A stretch of 64,000 nucleotides of DNA from Pholis gunnellus (taxonomy: Eukaryota; Chordata; Actinopteri; Perciformes; Pholidae): positions 17,952,427-18,016,426 of the forward strand of contig OU342809.1 of assembly GCA_910591455.2 (NCBI GenBank). The letters are read 5' to 3'. Every line of letters starts with the position of its first letter. Position 1 is the stretch's first letter. A model generated the notes under the pieces. That model had not been told where the DNA came from and did not search any database. It was given only the letters and a program-made list of their open reading frames with translations. The translations under genes and the position numbers were made by a program. Shown here piece after piece: positions 1-11,016 of the stretch.

Positions 1-840
1 GCAAGACTGTGCATGCACCTTTTCTCCTACTTCACCTTTTTTGTCTACCAATTCTTCTGGTTTCACTTCTCTCCATTCCTCAAATAGGTTCTTCTCAGTT
101 TCAAATCCATCCTCTTCTTTCCTCAATCTCTCGCCTCCTTTCTAGGATGGGAGCGCTGGAGCCAGGTAGGCCTGCAGACATGAGTAATGTGGCTGAGACT
201 GACTCATACAACAAGACATCAGCCGTCAGCGCGGAGCCAGCAGTGACACAAGCACAAGAACAAGCACACACCCCCACACACACACACACATTACATACTC
301 AATCGACACAGACTTGGCGGTGCCGACAATACGAAACCCAGTCATGCGAGTGGCCATTATCATCACCTTATATTATGTGATCATCGTTGAGAAACTGAAA
401 AATGAATCCATCAGTGATGAGATCAGACTGCTAACAGTAAACATGTCTGAGACAGAGACACACACCAATCTGCCTAAGTTCATGGAGCCACTTAGGTTAA
501 TGCCCTTCTGTTTTACTGTTGAAAAGACATAACATCGAATCATAATCTCACGCTTTTTTTTTTTTATATAATATAAAATGTTGGAATCAAACACAATCAG
601 ATCATAGTTTTAGCTTTATGAGGACATACATGTCTTTTACAGCTACTAGTTGTTGTAATTTATGCAAACACACAAACATATATGCGCACACACTCCTCGT
701 TGCATCTATTACACATTTATTATTCATGCAAGAGTAATGTGAGGTGTCTCCGTTTTAATGCCTCCTAATGGCTTTTTGAGTTACCGCTGCCAGCTATGGA
801 TAAATCATATCAGTCATTCCTCACTCACCCTGATCTATAG

Positions 841-843
<3 letters not shown>

Positions 844-929
<86 letters not shown>
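844..929. repeat. (TG)n microsatellite, about 43 units
   Basis: Uninterrupted TG dinucleotides, followed by a short degenerate GT/GC tail. It lies in the mob2 5' flank. Confidence 0.98.
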
Positions 930-933
<4 letters not shown>

Positions 934-1811
934 TGTATGTGTGCGCGTGCGTGTGTGGTGTATTTGGTTTTCACAAAATGTTTTGGATTTTTCTTACGTC
1001 GTTAAGACAAGAAATGTGTAACATGTGTGTGTATGAGGAGTGTGTGTGTTACAGGGTGCATCAAGCTGCAAACACCGAAGCTCATGTGTAGAAATAGTGT
1101 GTATGTACAAAAGTGACAAATTAGAATAAATATATAAACTAAACATAACTGCTCTGGAGCTTAAGCACACATTAACTAACTAGAACTTAGTTTAACGTAG
1201 CGCATGCTCTTCTGATCAATAGACACTGGGCCCCTCATCTCCTGACTGCATGATCATATATACTATTTTGGGCAGTCCATAGTTGATTGCAGGGGAGAGA
1301 AGACGTTCCTCTTCTGTGGTGCACATGTAGTGGCTCCTGAGAACACCCCTCTGGCTGTAGTAGAATGGCATAGTCCAATTGTCCAAGCTTCTCTAATTAT
1401 GCAGGTGTGATGCAGCAGTTCGGTCTTTGTACAGAAGGACGGTCGGCTAGAGTACACCGACAAAAAAGTTGTTAATACTTTAATAACCATAACTCAATTT
1501 AACTGAATAACGTGCACTCAAACAGATAAAGTGCCACAACATGTTACAGTAGAAACGGGTGCACAGGTTTAATTAATAATCGTATCAATGGCTCACATGG
1601 ACACTTGAATGGAATGCAGCTCTCGTTTATGTCATTAGTGACACCTGTATTTTTCTACAATGACGAGTCAAAAAAAGCCTTTCATGGATGCTTACATGTC
1701 TGTCGTACTACGAGCCTCATTGCAAGATACTATAATAGTGAAATTAAAAGACAAGTCGAATCACCTTTGCTGTGAAAAATACCTTTTTTCATTTTGGTAT
1801 GTCATTGCAGG

Positions 1812-1928
1812 AAAAGCACAGGTGTAATTAATAACAGATGATTAATCCTTATTACAATTAATTTAGGTGTTCAGTTCAAAGGGGTTGTCACCCAATTAAG
1901 CCATTAAAATTGTCTACACCTGTGCTTT
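1812..1928. repeat. Short element bounded by 14-bp inverted repeats
   Basis: AAAGCACAGGTGTA at 1813-1826 is the exact reverse complement of TACACCTGTGCTTT at 1915-1928. The 88 bp between are AT-rich. The layout resembles a small MITE or foldback element, but I see no target-site duplication and cannot name a family. Confidence 0.4.
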
Positions 1929-3119
1929 AAAAAATGCCTGTTATGGTATTTAATGTAAGGCGTTTGGATTGCATTACATAGTTGTTTTTGTTGAATAGGT
2001 TAGGTAAGGTACAGGACGAGCTGACGTAGATCTCTCTCATGCACCGCACCGACTGTGCTGATGTGGAATGGGAACATATCGACCCCTGGATGGCTCAGTA
2101 TTGACGGGTGGATGGATTTCAGGAAGTGACCTTGGCTAACTCAGACGAGCACCTGACCAGAGCCCGGCTCGTTTTCCCACAGAGCACATCTCTGGAGCCA
2201 GCCGGCCCGATGAAAACATCCTTGTGAGAGGTAAACACAGTTCGCCTGACTGGACTTAGGTCATTGCAGACTGAGCATAGGTCAGTGTAGTCACACTGCT
2301 ATGCTGTCATGAATTTGGTAATGGAAGTGACATAAATTGTGGGTGTCAAAAAGAGTTAATGTAGAGGGTGGAGGAGACTGTCACTGCTAACAGCAATATA
2401 GGCCGTAACAATGCCTCTGCTCTATTCCCAGTGAGCCATAACAGTGACAGCGAGTCAGCATGCACAATGCCATGACCCTGAAACTGAAGCATGCTAAATG
2501 GGATTTAACCATCATTCATTTACTTATTTACCTGTGAAATACCTGTGCTTTTCCTTCTGTGATCTGTAAAAATGTCTTCTGTGAAAAATGGCTACAAGAG
2601 AGATCACAGCTTCTAATTTGCTTTGGTAAATGGTTATTAATGTACGACCAGCTGATGCACCTGTACGATACACTGGATTATCAGTGCCAAAACTGATCAT
2701 CAGCATCAATCAGATCAGATATGTGCAAGATATCAATTCACAAAGTGATGGTTCAATTAGTAAAAAAATGTTTTATTCAGCTCAGGTTTTAAAATATCAG
2801 TGTCTGAGATTTCTGTGTCCACCATAAGTAATCCCAGAGTATTTAATACTTAGGCCTATTTGTAAATAGTTTTCATAAGAATGTTTATAGGACGTTGGCT
2901 CTTACTGTATGTAGTTCTGATGAAAACGATCCACAATGAGCTCTGTTGATATTTAACAATGAATACGAAATAACACTACCAATTTGATATGTTTACAACT
3001 GTTCTTTATGTTCTGCACAGGTCTGGTGTCAACAAACGTCCCACACCGCCCCCGTGTGTCTGTTGCAGACATTACATCAGGTTTGAGGATTCCACCAGCT
3101 ACCTGTCAATCGTCGCTGT

Positions 3120-3260
3120 AACCCCGCCTCTCACTGACGTGATTGGACGCAGCTGGAGTGTCAACGAGCCAATCATGTGGCTCTGCCTGCTGTTAACAGG
3201 GCTCTTTCTGAATGCCCTCTATGTCACCTGCGTGCTCCTGTTATTTATAGAAGCCTGAGG
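3120..3260 (+). promoter_or_regulatory. Promoter-like cluster (GC box, CRE-like, two CCAAT, TATA-like)
   Basis: In plus orientation there are CCCCGCCTC (about 3122), TGACGT (3135-3140), an inverted CCAAT as GATTGG (3141-3146), CCAAT (3169-3173) and a TATA-like TTATTTATAG (3241-3250). The order and spacing resemble a classical polymerase II promoter with a start near 3270. No exon with a good donor was found just downstream, so the transcript, if any, is unknown. It lies 2.6 kb before mob2 exon 1a. Confidence 0.3.
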
Positions 3261-5329
3261 ATGCTGAGAGGAGAAATGGAGGAGAGAGCGAGACAGAAAA
3301 AGAAGGAAGAAAGGATTGTTAGGACTATAATGACAATCAAATGTCTCGCTCTAATGGTCTGTCGGAGAGGGAGGCACACGGGAAGAGAGGAGACCAGTTA
3401 CTTTTGCAGGCCAAAGTACATATTGATCCCATCTATGCTAACTGCATCTGTCTAATTGATGGTTTTCCGAAAGGGGAAAATGGAGATAAAGAGAAGAGGA
3501 ATGGAATACGATAAAAAGCTATATAGAATAAATAGTTAAGGCAGGAGTACATGATGAATTACATATACTCCTGTACCAAAATAGAACTCACTAATTGAAA
3601 AAAAATGGCAAATGATATAGACCATCGTCACTAAATCAGATTTTTTAATCTTCTAAATTAGACACTATCGTGTAAAAACAAAACGATTAAAGAAACATGC
3701 TTCTCTTACAAAATTGAGAATGAATTTCTTTCATTATTGATTCATCTGTAAATGAATGTTTGCGACTCATCGCTTAGTAAACAAGTTGTCTGAAAATGGG
3801 CCTTCACAATTACCCGGGGCTTAATGTGTCTTCAAATGTCTTGTTTTGCTCAATTACGAACTTCAACATTTTCAATTTAATTATATAAAATTGAGAAAAG
3901 CTGCAAACCCTCACTTTTCATAAGCTATAACCAGCTTTGTTTGGCTTTTTTTGTTGGTAAATTACTTAAAAGATTAATCAATTATCAAAGTAGTTGGAAA
4001 TTAAGTTTCTCTTGATCAATTAATCAACGCTTTCAGCAGCACATTGCTCTGAATACAGAGTGGCTAATAAAACGGCATATAAACCAGGGGGGAGGCAGTT
4101 GGCTCATTGGACTATTGCAATTTTAATCTACACTAACTGCTGAAATGTTATCTTGCCTGACTAAATGAAGAGTTGATATAAGACTCAGTAAACATAAGCC
4201 TTTGATGTAGGGGAGGACATAAATATAAGTCCCCTCTGCCTCTGGGAGTCGGTGTCTGAGAACAAGGAGAGCAGTATAGCCGGTAGTAAATAACAATTTA
4301 GCCAGTGATATGTGTACCTGCTCTGCCTGCACAGGTTCACAGTGAGAGTTCAGTGCACATGAATGCAGCCGTGTTGAGATTTATAGCCCTCAATGACATT
4401 TCTCTGGGTTTTGTTTGGAGAGTTCATCTATTCTGTATGTTATGGTGATGAAAACTACAGGAGGCTCACTAAAGGGCCAACTAACTGGGGCTATGGTGCA
4501 AAACTGAGCCTCAACCTACAGCACCTCCCTCTGTGCACTGTCATCTCAGATTCCCATCCAGTACAGTGGCACACGGCAGAATGTACATGGCAGCTTCATT
4601 ATATGCTCCTCGAGCCTGAGACCACCAGTATCCCCAAAGTGGAGTACCTGGCCACAAGCTTTCGGTGTGTCTTGAGTTTCTGGTAATGAGTGGACGGATT
4701 ACAACTTTATTTAGAGATGTGCATCATGTGAACACAATACAAACTATACTGTATGCTTGCATTCCCTGGTTGGTCAAGCCTTGGTCAAGTAAAAGCTTAA
4801 TTTCTACGACCATAAAGAATTAGTTATACTGGAAGAGCTTGTCCTGTTATATAGTAAGATTTAATCCCATGGTGCACCTCCACATATCAGCTAAGATGGA
4901 AAAGGATAATAGTAGGTTTTCATTAAAAAAAAAAGGGGGTTCCCGACCACCTGCAATGAAGCAATGTCTAATTGTGACCCCTCATCACAGGTTGGTTTTG
5001 TGATTTGTCTCATTTTACTTTTTTTGATTTTTTTAAATCATCTGGGGAACCTTTATATCTTTGGACCTTTTGCGGTTTCTGAACCAGAGGTTGGGCAACA
5101 CTGCCCTAGAATAAGATGGCAACTAATGTGTTATAACAATTAAACTCAATGTCGACAGCAGACGTGATCGCCATCCATTTAAAGTGATAAAGTCTCAAGT
5201 AGTAGACCTAGATGTCTCCAATTGCTCGGACTGTCAAACTGACACTACCTTTATATCTAACTCGCTCACTACGTATCCTATTGCATCCATGTTCATACAG
5301 CACTGCGTGACACGCATTTTACGCACGGG

Positions 5330-5884
5330 AGAGACAGAGTGGGTCGGCTCTGTGTTTACTTCCGGACTCCGATTTAGACTCCGCTCAGAAAGCAGCAGCT
5401 CCAGTGGAGGTCCGGGCTGTCAGCTATAGCACGGTAGCCATACAAGGCTTCATGACAGAGGTTACCGAGTTGACCAGCGGCATCCCCAGCAGGCAAGCTC
5501 TCGGCGTCACTGCACACCGGACACCGCGACTCCAGGCAGACCCCGAACCGCTGTCCTGCTCTCCTCCGCTTCCTGCTCAAAGTCACTCAGTGCGGCGCTC
5601 CCGCTACCAGCTAACCGACTGATCTGACTGTGTCACTGCCACTCCATGATCCGAGCCAGCTGAGGATCAAAACAAGGACAATCGCTCTAAGTTTAAGCGG
5701 CGTTTGCGTTTGACCGACCAGGATCCAGCAGCCGGGTGAGAGACACGAGCCCCGGGGAGAGCGACGGGACTCGCGGGCCAGGGCAGCGAGGGTGGTGGCT
5801 GGATAAACTAGGGGGTCGCCTCCAGCTCCTGGTGGATTCATCCCCTGCTAGCTAACGTTAGCTAAGCTAGCCACAAACAGCGCC
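5330..5884 (+). promoter_or_regulatory. mob2: mob2 promoter 1a and 5' UTR
   Basis: This is a GC- and CpG-rich stretch directly upstream of the exon 1a start codon. It contains an ETS-type ACTTCCGG site (5358-5365), common at core promoters, and ends with the perfect 16-bp palindrome TAGCTAACGTTAGCTA (5849-5864), about 20 bp before the ATG. There is no TATA box, as expected of a CpG-type promoter. The start site is probably between 5370 and 5450, but this is inferred from composition. Where promoter ends and 5' UTR begins cannot be fixed from the sequence. Confidence 0.55.
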
Positions 5885-5901
5885 ATGGATTGGTTAATGG
5901 G
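5885..5901 (+). CDS. mob2: mob2 first coding exon 1a (MDWLMG start)
   Basis: The exon reads ATG GAT TGG TTA ATG GG followed by the donor GTGAGT, giving MDWLMG once the last codon is completed by exon 2. This is the same N-terminus as the main mammalian MOB2 isoform as I remember it (MDWLMGKSK). The ATG has a strong context (GCGCCATGG). Joined to exons 2-5 the coding sequence is 717 nt, or 238 residues plus stop, against 237 in human. The exon is only 17 coding bases long and ends after codon position 2, matching the phase of exon 2. The intron to exon 2 is about 44.5 kb. Exons 1b and 1c are alternatives to this exon and cannot follow it, because each starts with its own 5' UTR. Confidence 0.9.
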
Positions 5902-7393
5902 GTGAGTACAGACCGCTAACGTGCCTAGCCAGCTTACTCTCCTCTGTCAGGTCAACTGCGCAGTCTTTCTACTGCCGACTGCAAATGTACTGCACGGTAG
6001 CAGTCACCACCGGAGTCGGCAGTAGACAGGTGCATTGTCGCACTGAATGCTGTTAAATTCCCACTCAAACGCATTCGTACAGCCACAAGCGGGTAGCATG
6101 TTGCCTAGCTTAGTGTAGCTCTGCGATGCTAGCTCGATAGCAAAGCTGGTAACGGTCTCATCCTGCAGCGGTAAACCAGCCAGACTGTTACCCAGGGCCA
6201 GGCGGTATTTTGGTATCCTCTCTGCGGCCTGCAGCCACCCAGCCAACGGGTGGCAGTGCCCAGATTAGGTTGTGAGAATATTTCTGTAGGGGCCAGTTTG
6301 CTGCACAGGGAGTCTATTTATAGGAATGATTAACACAGCGAATGGGGCTAACGTTAGCAACCTGTCAGTCTTGCTAACGCGGCGGTTTTAGGTTTATTTC
6401 CTGTGCAAGGTGCGCTGGCCGCTTCCACGAGACCTGCCGTCATCAGGCATGCTGACTTCACGGTAGCTTTTGGGACACAACGGAGGTTTTTGGTGACAAC
6501 GAGCTCATTGATGGAGGATACAGCTCTCATGCTTGTGAGATGGGAACCTTGGAGAAAGATGAATAAACATGATGCGAGTAATTTCACTGAAACACAATGT
6601 AGAGTTGTCATTAAGGCGAGGTGCACATTACAGTAACTTAAGGTGGAGTGTATTTTTTTTAACCTTGATGGTGCAGTTTCTCACTTACTATTTTCGGCTT
6701 AATGCAGCTGGAGTCATGGGTTTGGGTGAGAGCTGCAAGCGCTACTGACTGAGATACACCTGCCTCGGTGTTACACCTGTTATACAGCCAAACACCAAGG
6801 CTGTGGTCACTGTATCCAACCTGTGCTATTGGTGTAAGTGACCAGTCTTGCATGTACTTATGTATTTGCTATGCAAACTTAAAGTCACCGGGTTGTCTGG
6901 TCAGAACCTGGGTCACGCTCGCCTGTCAGTGAAGAAGGGGCTCAACAAACTCACAGGCCACGGTGTGTTTCTTTTCCACATCAACACATTTTTCATGCTC
7001 ATGGGTGAGATTTGATTTTAACCTGCGATGCTTAATTTTGAAGCACAGTGGAATCCGATATCTTTCTAAAAAGTGCAACATCCGGACTTGCACAGTAAGG
7101 TGTGTCGCTGTGAGAGTTTCCTTTTTGCTGACTGGTTATCAGTGAGGCTGGCTGGCTGGCTGCAGCACTTCGCCGGTGGATTGGGGCTGAGGAAGGGTGG
7201 AAGCATGTTATCATGGGTGGTTTTTTTCACATCATAACATTGTGGCTAAGAGATAACAATGCTGCCCCTCTACACCCCCAACCAGAGTACCGGCGTGTGA
7301 GGCATATGAGCTGAAATACTGCTGCTGGAACTGCTTGGTTTGCATGTATCTATCTTGTCTTGTCCACCATTTTTACCAAACAGTCTCTGTTTC

Positions 7394-7420
<27 letters not shown>
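7394..7420. repeat. Poly-G run of 27
   Basis: An uninterrupted G homopolymer on the plus strand. It could form a G-quadruplex. Homopolymer length is also a place where assemblies err. Confidence 0.95.
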
Positions 7421-7424
<4 letters not shown>

Positions 7425-9821
7425 AATTTCATCTAATCTTGGTAGATTGTAAATTCGGATGACCCCATGTGTTTTTATGCATGGCCTATTTCAAACAGAC
7501 TGACATAATATAGCATTTGTGCAGTTGAAACCAAAAATAATTGGTTCTCTCTGAAAGCTTTCTTTTTTTTCTTTCTTTATCTCAAGTGTTGTCCTCCTCC
7601 TGACACTGGTTTTCCTGGTTTTGGTAGCCGGTTCTTGCATCGACTTGTTGCAGCAACAGTTCTCACCGTTGTATATGTGATTTATAGGTCTTAACCCCCC
7701 CCCCCCCCCCCCGTCACTTCCATGAAATAATTAAATTGTTTGCCCAAACACTTGGTGCAGTCGGATTAAACTGGTTTGCCTAGTGATCTTTTAGGAATTC
7801 AAAAGCAACACCCAGTTACGTCTTGGTGAGGTGAGGTGAGCAAAGCGAAGAAGAACCACATACGTGTAAAGAGAGAGAGCAAATGTCTTCCTGTGTTTGC
7901 AAACAATCAGGATTATCGTGGATTTTCACAAAATAGTTGATATTAAATCACACTGACACTCAATCTAAGATGTTGAATCTTTTTTTGTGGAGTGACACCT
8001 TTTTAAATGACTCAGTGTGTCATCACTCAGAAAAACTAGAATTGTTTTATTCATGACAAATTTAAGTACGGTATCTACAATGTAGTGTCACTTGTCCATT
8101 TCTGTATTCCCTTTGCCCCACTGACCAGGTCTAATTTGTGTTTACCTTCATGTTAAACCTGCACGTTGTCTACTGTATCGATGCGGGTGAGGTGTGTGTA
8201 TGTGAGCTGAATGCAACTGAAGCGAGCGGGCGTGCGTCCAGCGTGCGTCACTGACTGAGTGGAGGCCATGAATGAGTTAACCAAGCGTGTAATCATTCTG
8301 AATTTTAGACCCGGGGAGAAGGACGCCACAGCCAGTACCGGAGGGGAGGGGAGGGGATGATGGAAGAAAGAGAGATGGTTGTGAAAGCAGCTGATTTGGG
8401 GAGAAATGTGGAGGAGAGAACGGAAGGAAAAAAGCGTGATGAATGTAATGGCAGAGACTGATGAGGGGAAAGGCAGGGCGATCTAAAGGGATGGAGGAAT
8501 GGGAGACGGCAGGTGTGTGACCGGTGGAGGAAGGAGATCTGAATGCTTTTGATGGAATGGTTGATTAGGGAGGAAATTAGCAGGTGGGGGGGGGTGGAGT
8601 AGTTGATGGGAAGGATGAAGCTCCACAGGGAATCAAATGGAGGTCAATAGCAGATGACGGCCTACTAATGACATTTCTTTTCCCCCTGTGGCCTCTGCGG
8701 GAGGCTTAACAACGGTGTGTGTCATTCATGTGCTTGCATTAAAATGTAAGCAACAATGTGTCTGCGAGTTATTCAGTGTATTTATATTGGACAGGGCGCA
8801 TTATTTCAGAGCCGAATGACCTCATCCGTCCTGACTCAGAGACGGAGAGGACGTTAAATCACTGGAGAGATTCGCGACGCCTAAATGTGTCTTTTTTTTT
8901 TTTTTTCCCTGCCGGGGGGGAATGGACGGGCTTTGGCAGATGTTTAATCCCCTCGCTCTCGAGTGATGGATTGGTAATGCTGAACGAAGAGCGAGAGAAT
9001 GGAAACTACAGCAGCTAAGTGGAGCGCCACTTTAGGCCGCCTGACCGGAGAAAGAGTCGGATTTAATGTAGGCTACACTTACTGTAGCTCGCTCTGCATC
9101 ACCTGTGACTTAATGGGGCATGGGCATCATTATCCTGCATGATGGGAGTAATGCGAGTAATAGTGTGAAAGAGTCACCCGCTTGTTGCATCCTCTCATTT
9201 TGTGGGTAATTTTAGGCATAATTATCGTTGGGTTCTCGTATTTGAGAAGCCAACGCTTGTTTTGAACATGTTTTTCTGCGAGAAGAAAAATAATATCAAC
9301 TATATATCAGGTTAATAGTTTTGTAAGTTAAGGTGAGGCAACACTAAACACTGATATGTTTGAGAAAGTGTTCATCTTCCCCCGAAATAAGAAATCCAAA
9401 GAACAATCACTCAGTACAACTTTAAGAACTATGAGGTGTGTTGCCTTTGAACCAGGCACTGCTGCAGTCGATAATGAGAGTAAATGAGATAAACGACATC
9501 AGTGATTGGTGTCGTGGCAGAAAGAGAACGGGAATTTACAAGAACCACTTCTAGACTGAACTTCCTCTTCAGCGGACGACGTCTGTCTGGTTCACTGTGG
9601 CTCACGCCGAAGAAAGAACTGAGGTTTGGTGTCTTAGAGTAGCTGTTTACAGCAGAGTAGTACAGGATGGTGTTCCTTATCGCATCGCAGCAACAAAGTG
9701 TGTTGAATATGTAAACATAAACTATATATATATAGAAATATATCTATATTGCAGTGGAGAAAAACACTGCTACTCCATATCTGTCAGGAAGTGCAGTGGC
9801 TCTACCTATAGACTCCTAGCA

Positions 9822-9824
<3 letters not shown>

Positions 9825-9858
<34 letters not shown>
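9825..9858. repeat. (AT)17 microsatellite
   Basis: Perfect AT dinucleotide array in mob2 intron 1. Confidence 0.95.
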
Positions 9859-9862
<4 letters not shown>

Positions 9863-10961
9863 AATAGTCAACAGACGTTATTCAAACTAATTCTTAAAAA
9901 CCTTTTCTAAAGATGTATCTCTATGCACGGTGCTGAACCCAAGCATGAGAAACTCTGTGCGAGGATTCTGTGTGGTGGTGGTTTTAGTTTCATTCTGAGG
10001 CGGCATGTTGTGACAAATATTCCTTTCATGCTTCCGACTTGCTCTGCGTGTATATGTAGATGTTCCTAATGTGGATTTTGCACATTGCAACCCTGTCCTC
10101 GAGCAACCCCACTGCCTTATTTCCATCTCCACCCCACGTGCACACACACACACGCACGCGCACACACACGGACGTCTGACTCTGCACACGGTCTCAGCCC
10201 AGGTGTCTGTTTCCGCTGCTAATAATGCGCTGTGGCAGATGAGCAGACATCATCTCGAGGCAGTCACCTGCTCGAGAATAGCAACTAACCAACGCTGGCA
10301 CCGCGTTGCGTGGTCTAGACGGGGATGGAGTCTGACTTTGCTTTTATTTATTTCTAGCTCTACAATCCGTAGTGTTTCTCTGGTACACTGTTCTGTTGTT
10401 GGGGCTGACCTGAGAGCAGTGTAGTAGTCGGCTTAGCAGAAGGTCTCAGTGTGCCCCTGCTTGTTACTGTTTCAGTGACGACATCTTCCGTCCGTGTGTC
10501 AGATCCTGCAGTCAGGATCCCGTTCTGTGAAGAATCAATTTATTGCGTCTGGCACTAAAGTTTGCTTTACGACTACACACCAAAGGCGGCCCAGGCCAAG
10601 ACTTTTTAAGACCACGTAAGCCAGCCAAACCTTTAGTGACATTGTTGTTTTACAAATTGGACTCGTGTTGCGGGTGGCAGCTAGCCCAGTTCCTCAACAC
10701 ACACTGGCTGTCCACAGCACCGAACCCTGAGAAAAATTACACCCTTGTTTCACATCGGTTGTTTTGACTGATGCTGTTTGGTGCATTCACTTATTCATAC
10801 ACAGTTTTAAGTTTCACGTGTCAATGAGCGGTTGATTAGGCCGGAGCGTTTCTGTTTCATTGGAGCCCAAGTATCACTCAATGGTCAAGAAAATATCCGC
10901 CCCTGCATGTTAAATGCAATCCAATTTCTCAGCCCTGCAGTAACTACTACTGTGCATCTTT

Positions 10962-11016
10962 TCAGAACATATCTGACGGCCTTCAAAAAAACTGAAGGTC
11001 GTCAGATATGTGTTGA
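10962..11016. repeat. Inverted repeat with miRNA-like hairpin potential
   Basis: The arms ACATATCTGACGGCCTTCA (10967-10985) and TGAAGGTCGTCAGATATGT (10993-11011) pair over 19 bp with a single G-U wobble if transcribed, around a 7-nt A-rich loop. The stem resumes for about four pairs beyond one mismatch, giving a roughly 55-nt hairpin. That is shorter than a typical animal pre-miRNA, and I recognise no known miRNA, so it is listed only as a structural repeat. Confidence 0.5.

Larger units (their letters stand above)
1..5279. other. Upstream intergenic region, no gene supported
   Basis: No reading frame here has domain-like content or convincing splice signals, and the short open frames are low-complexity or chance. 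The stretch holds a (GT)n array at 844-929, a short inverted repeat at 1812-1928, a promoter-like cluster at 3120-3250, and AT-rich unique-looking sequence from 3.5 to 5.2 kb. It is the 5' flank of mob2. In mammals DUSP8 lies on this side of MOB2, but no coding part of it is visible here. Confidence 0.6.

Noticed and set aside
1263..1490. Minus-strand frame with several Cys and His, considered as a transposon zinc-finger remnant
   Set aside because: The Cys/His spacing does not fit any zinc-finger pattern and no flanking element was found.
2989..3258. 89-codon frame with a hydrophobic C-terminal segment
   Set aside because: It overlaps the promoter-like cluster, has no homology I recognise, and its hydrophobic stretch reads through the TATA-like element.
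5404..5622. 72-codon plus-strand frame upstream of mob2 exon 1a
   Set aside because: It lies in the CpG-rich promoter or 5' UTR, is out of context for any known domain, and stops before the real start. At most it is an upstream frame.
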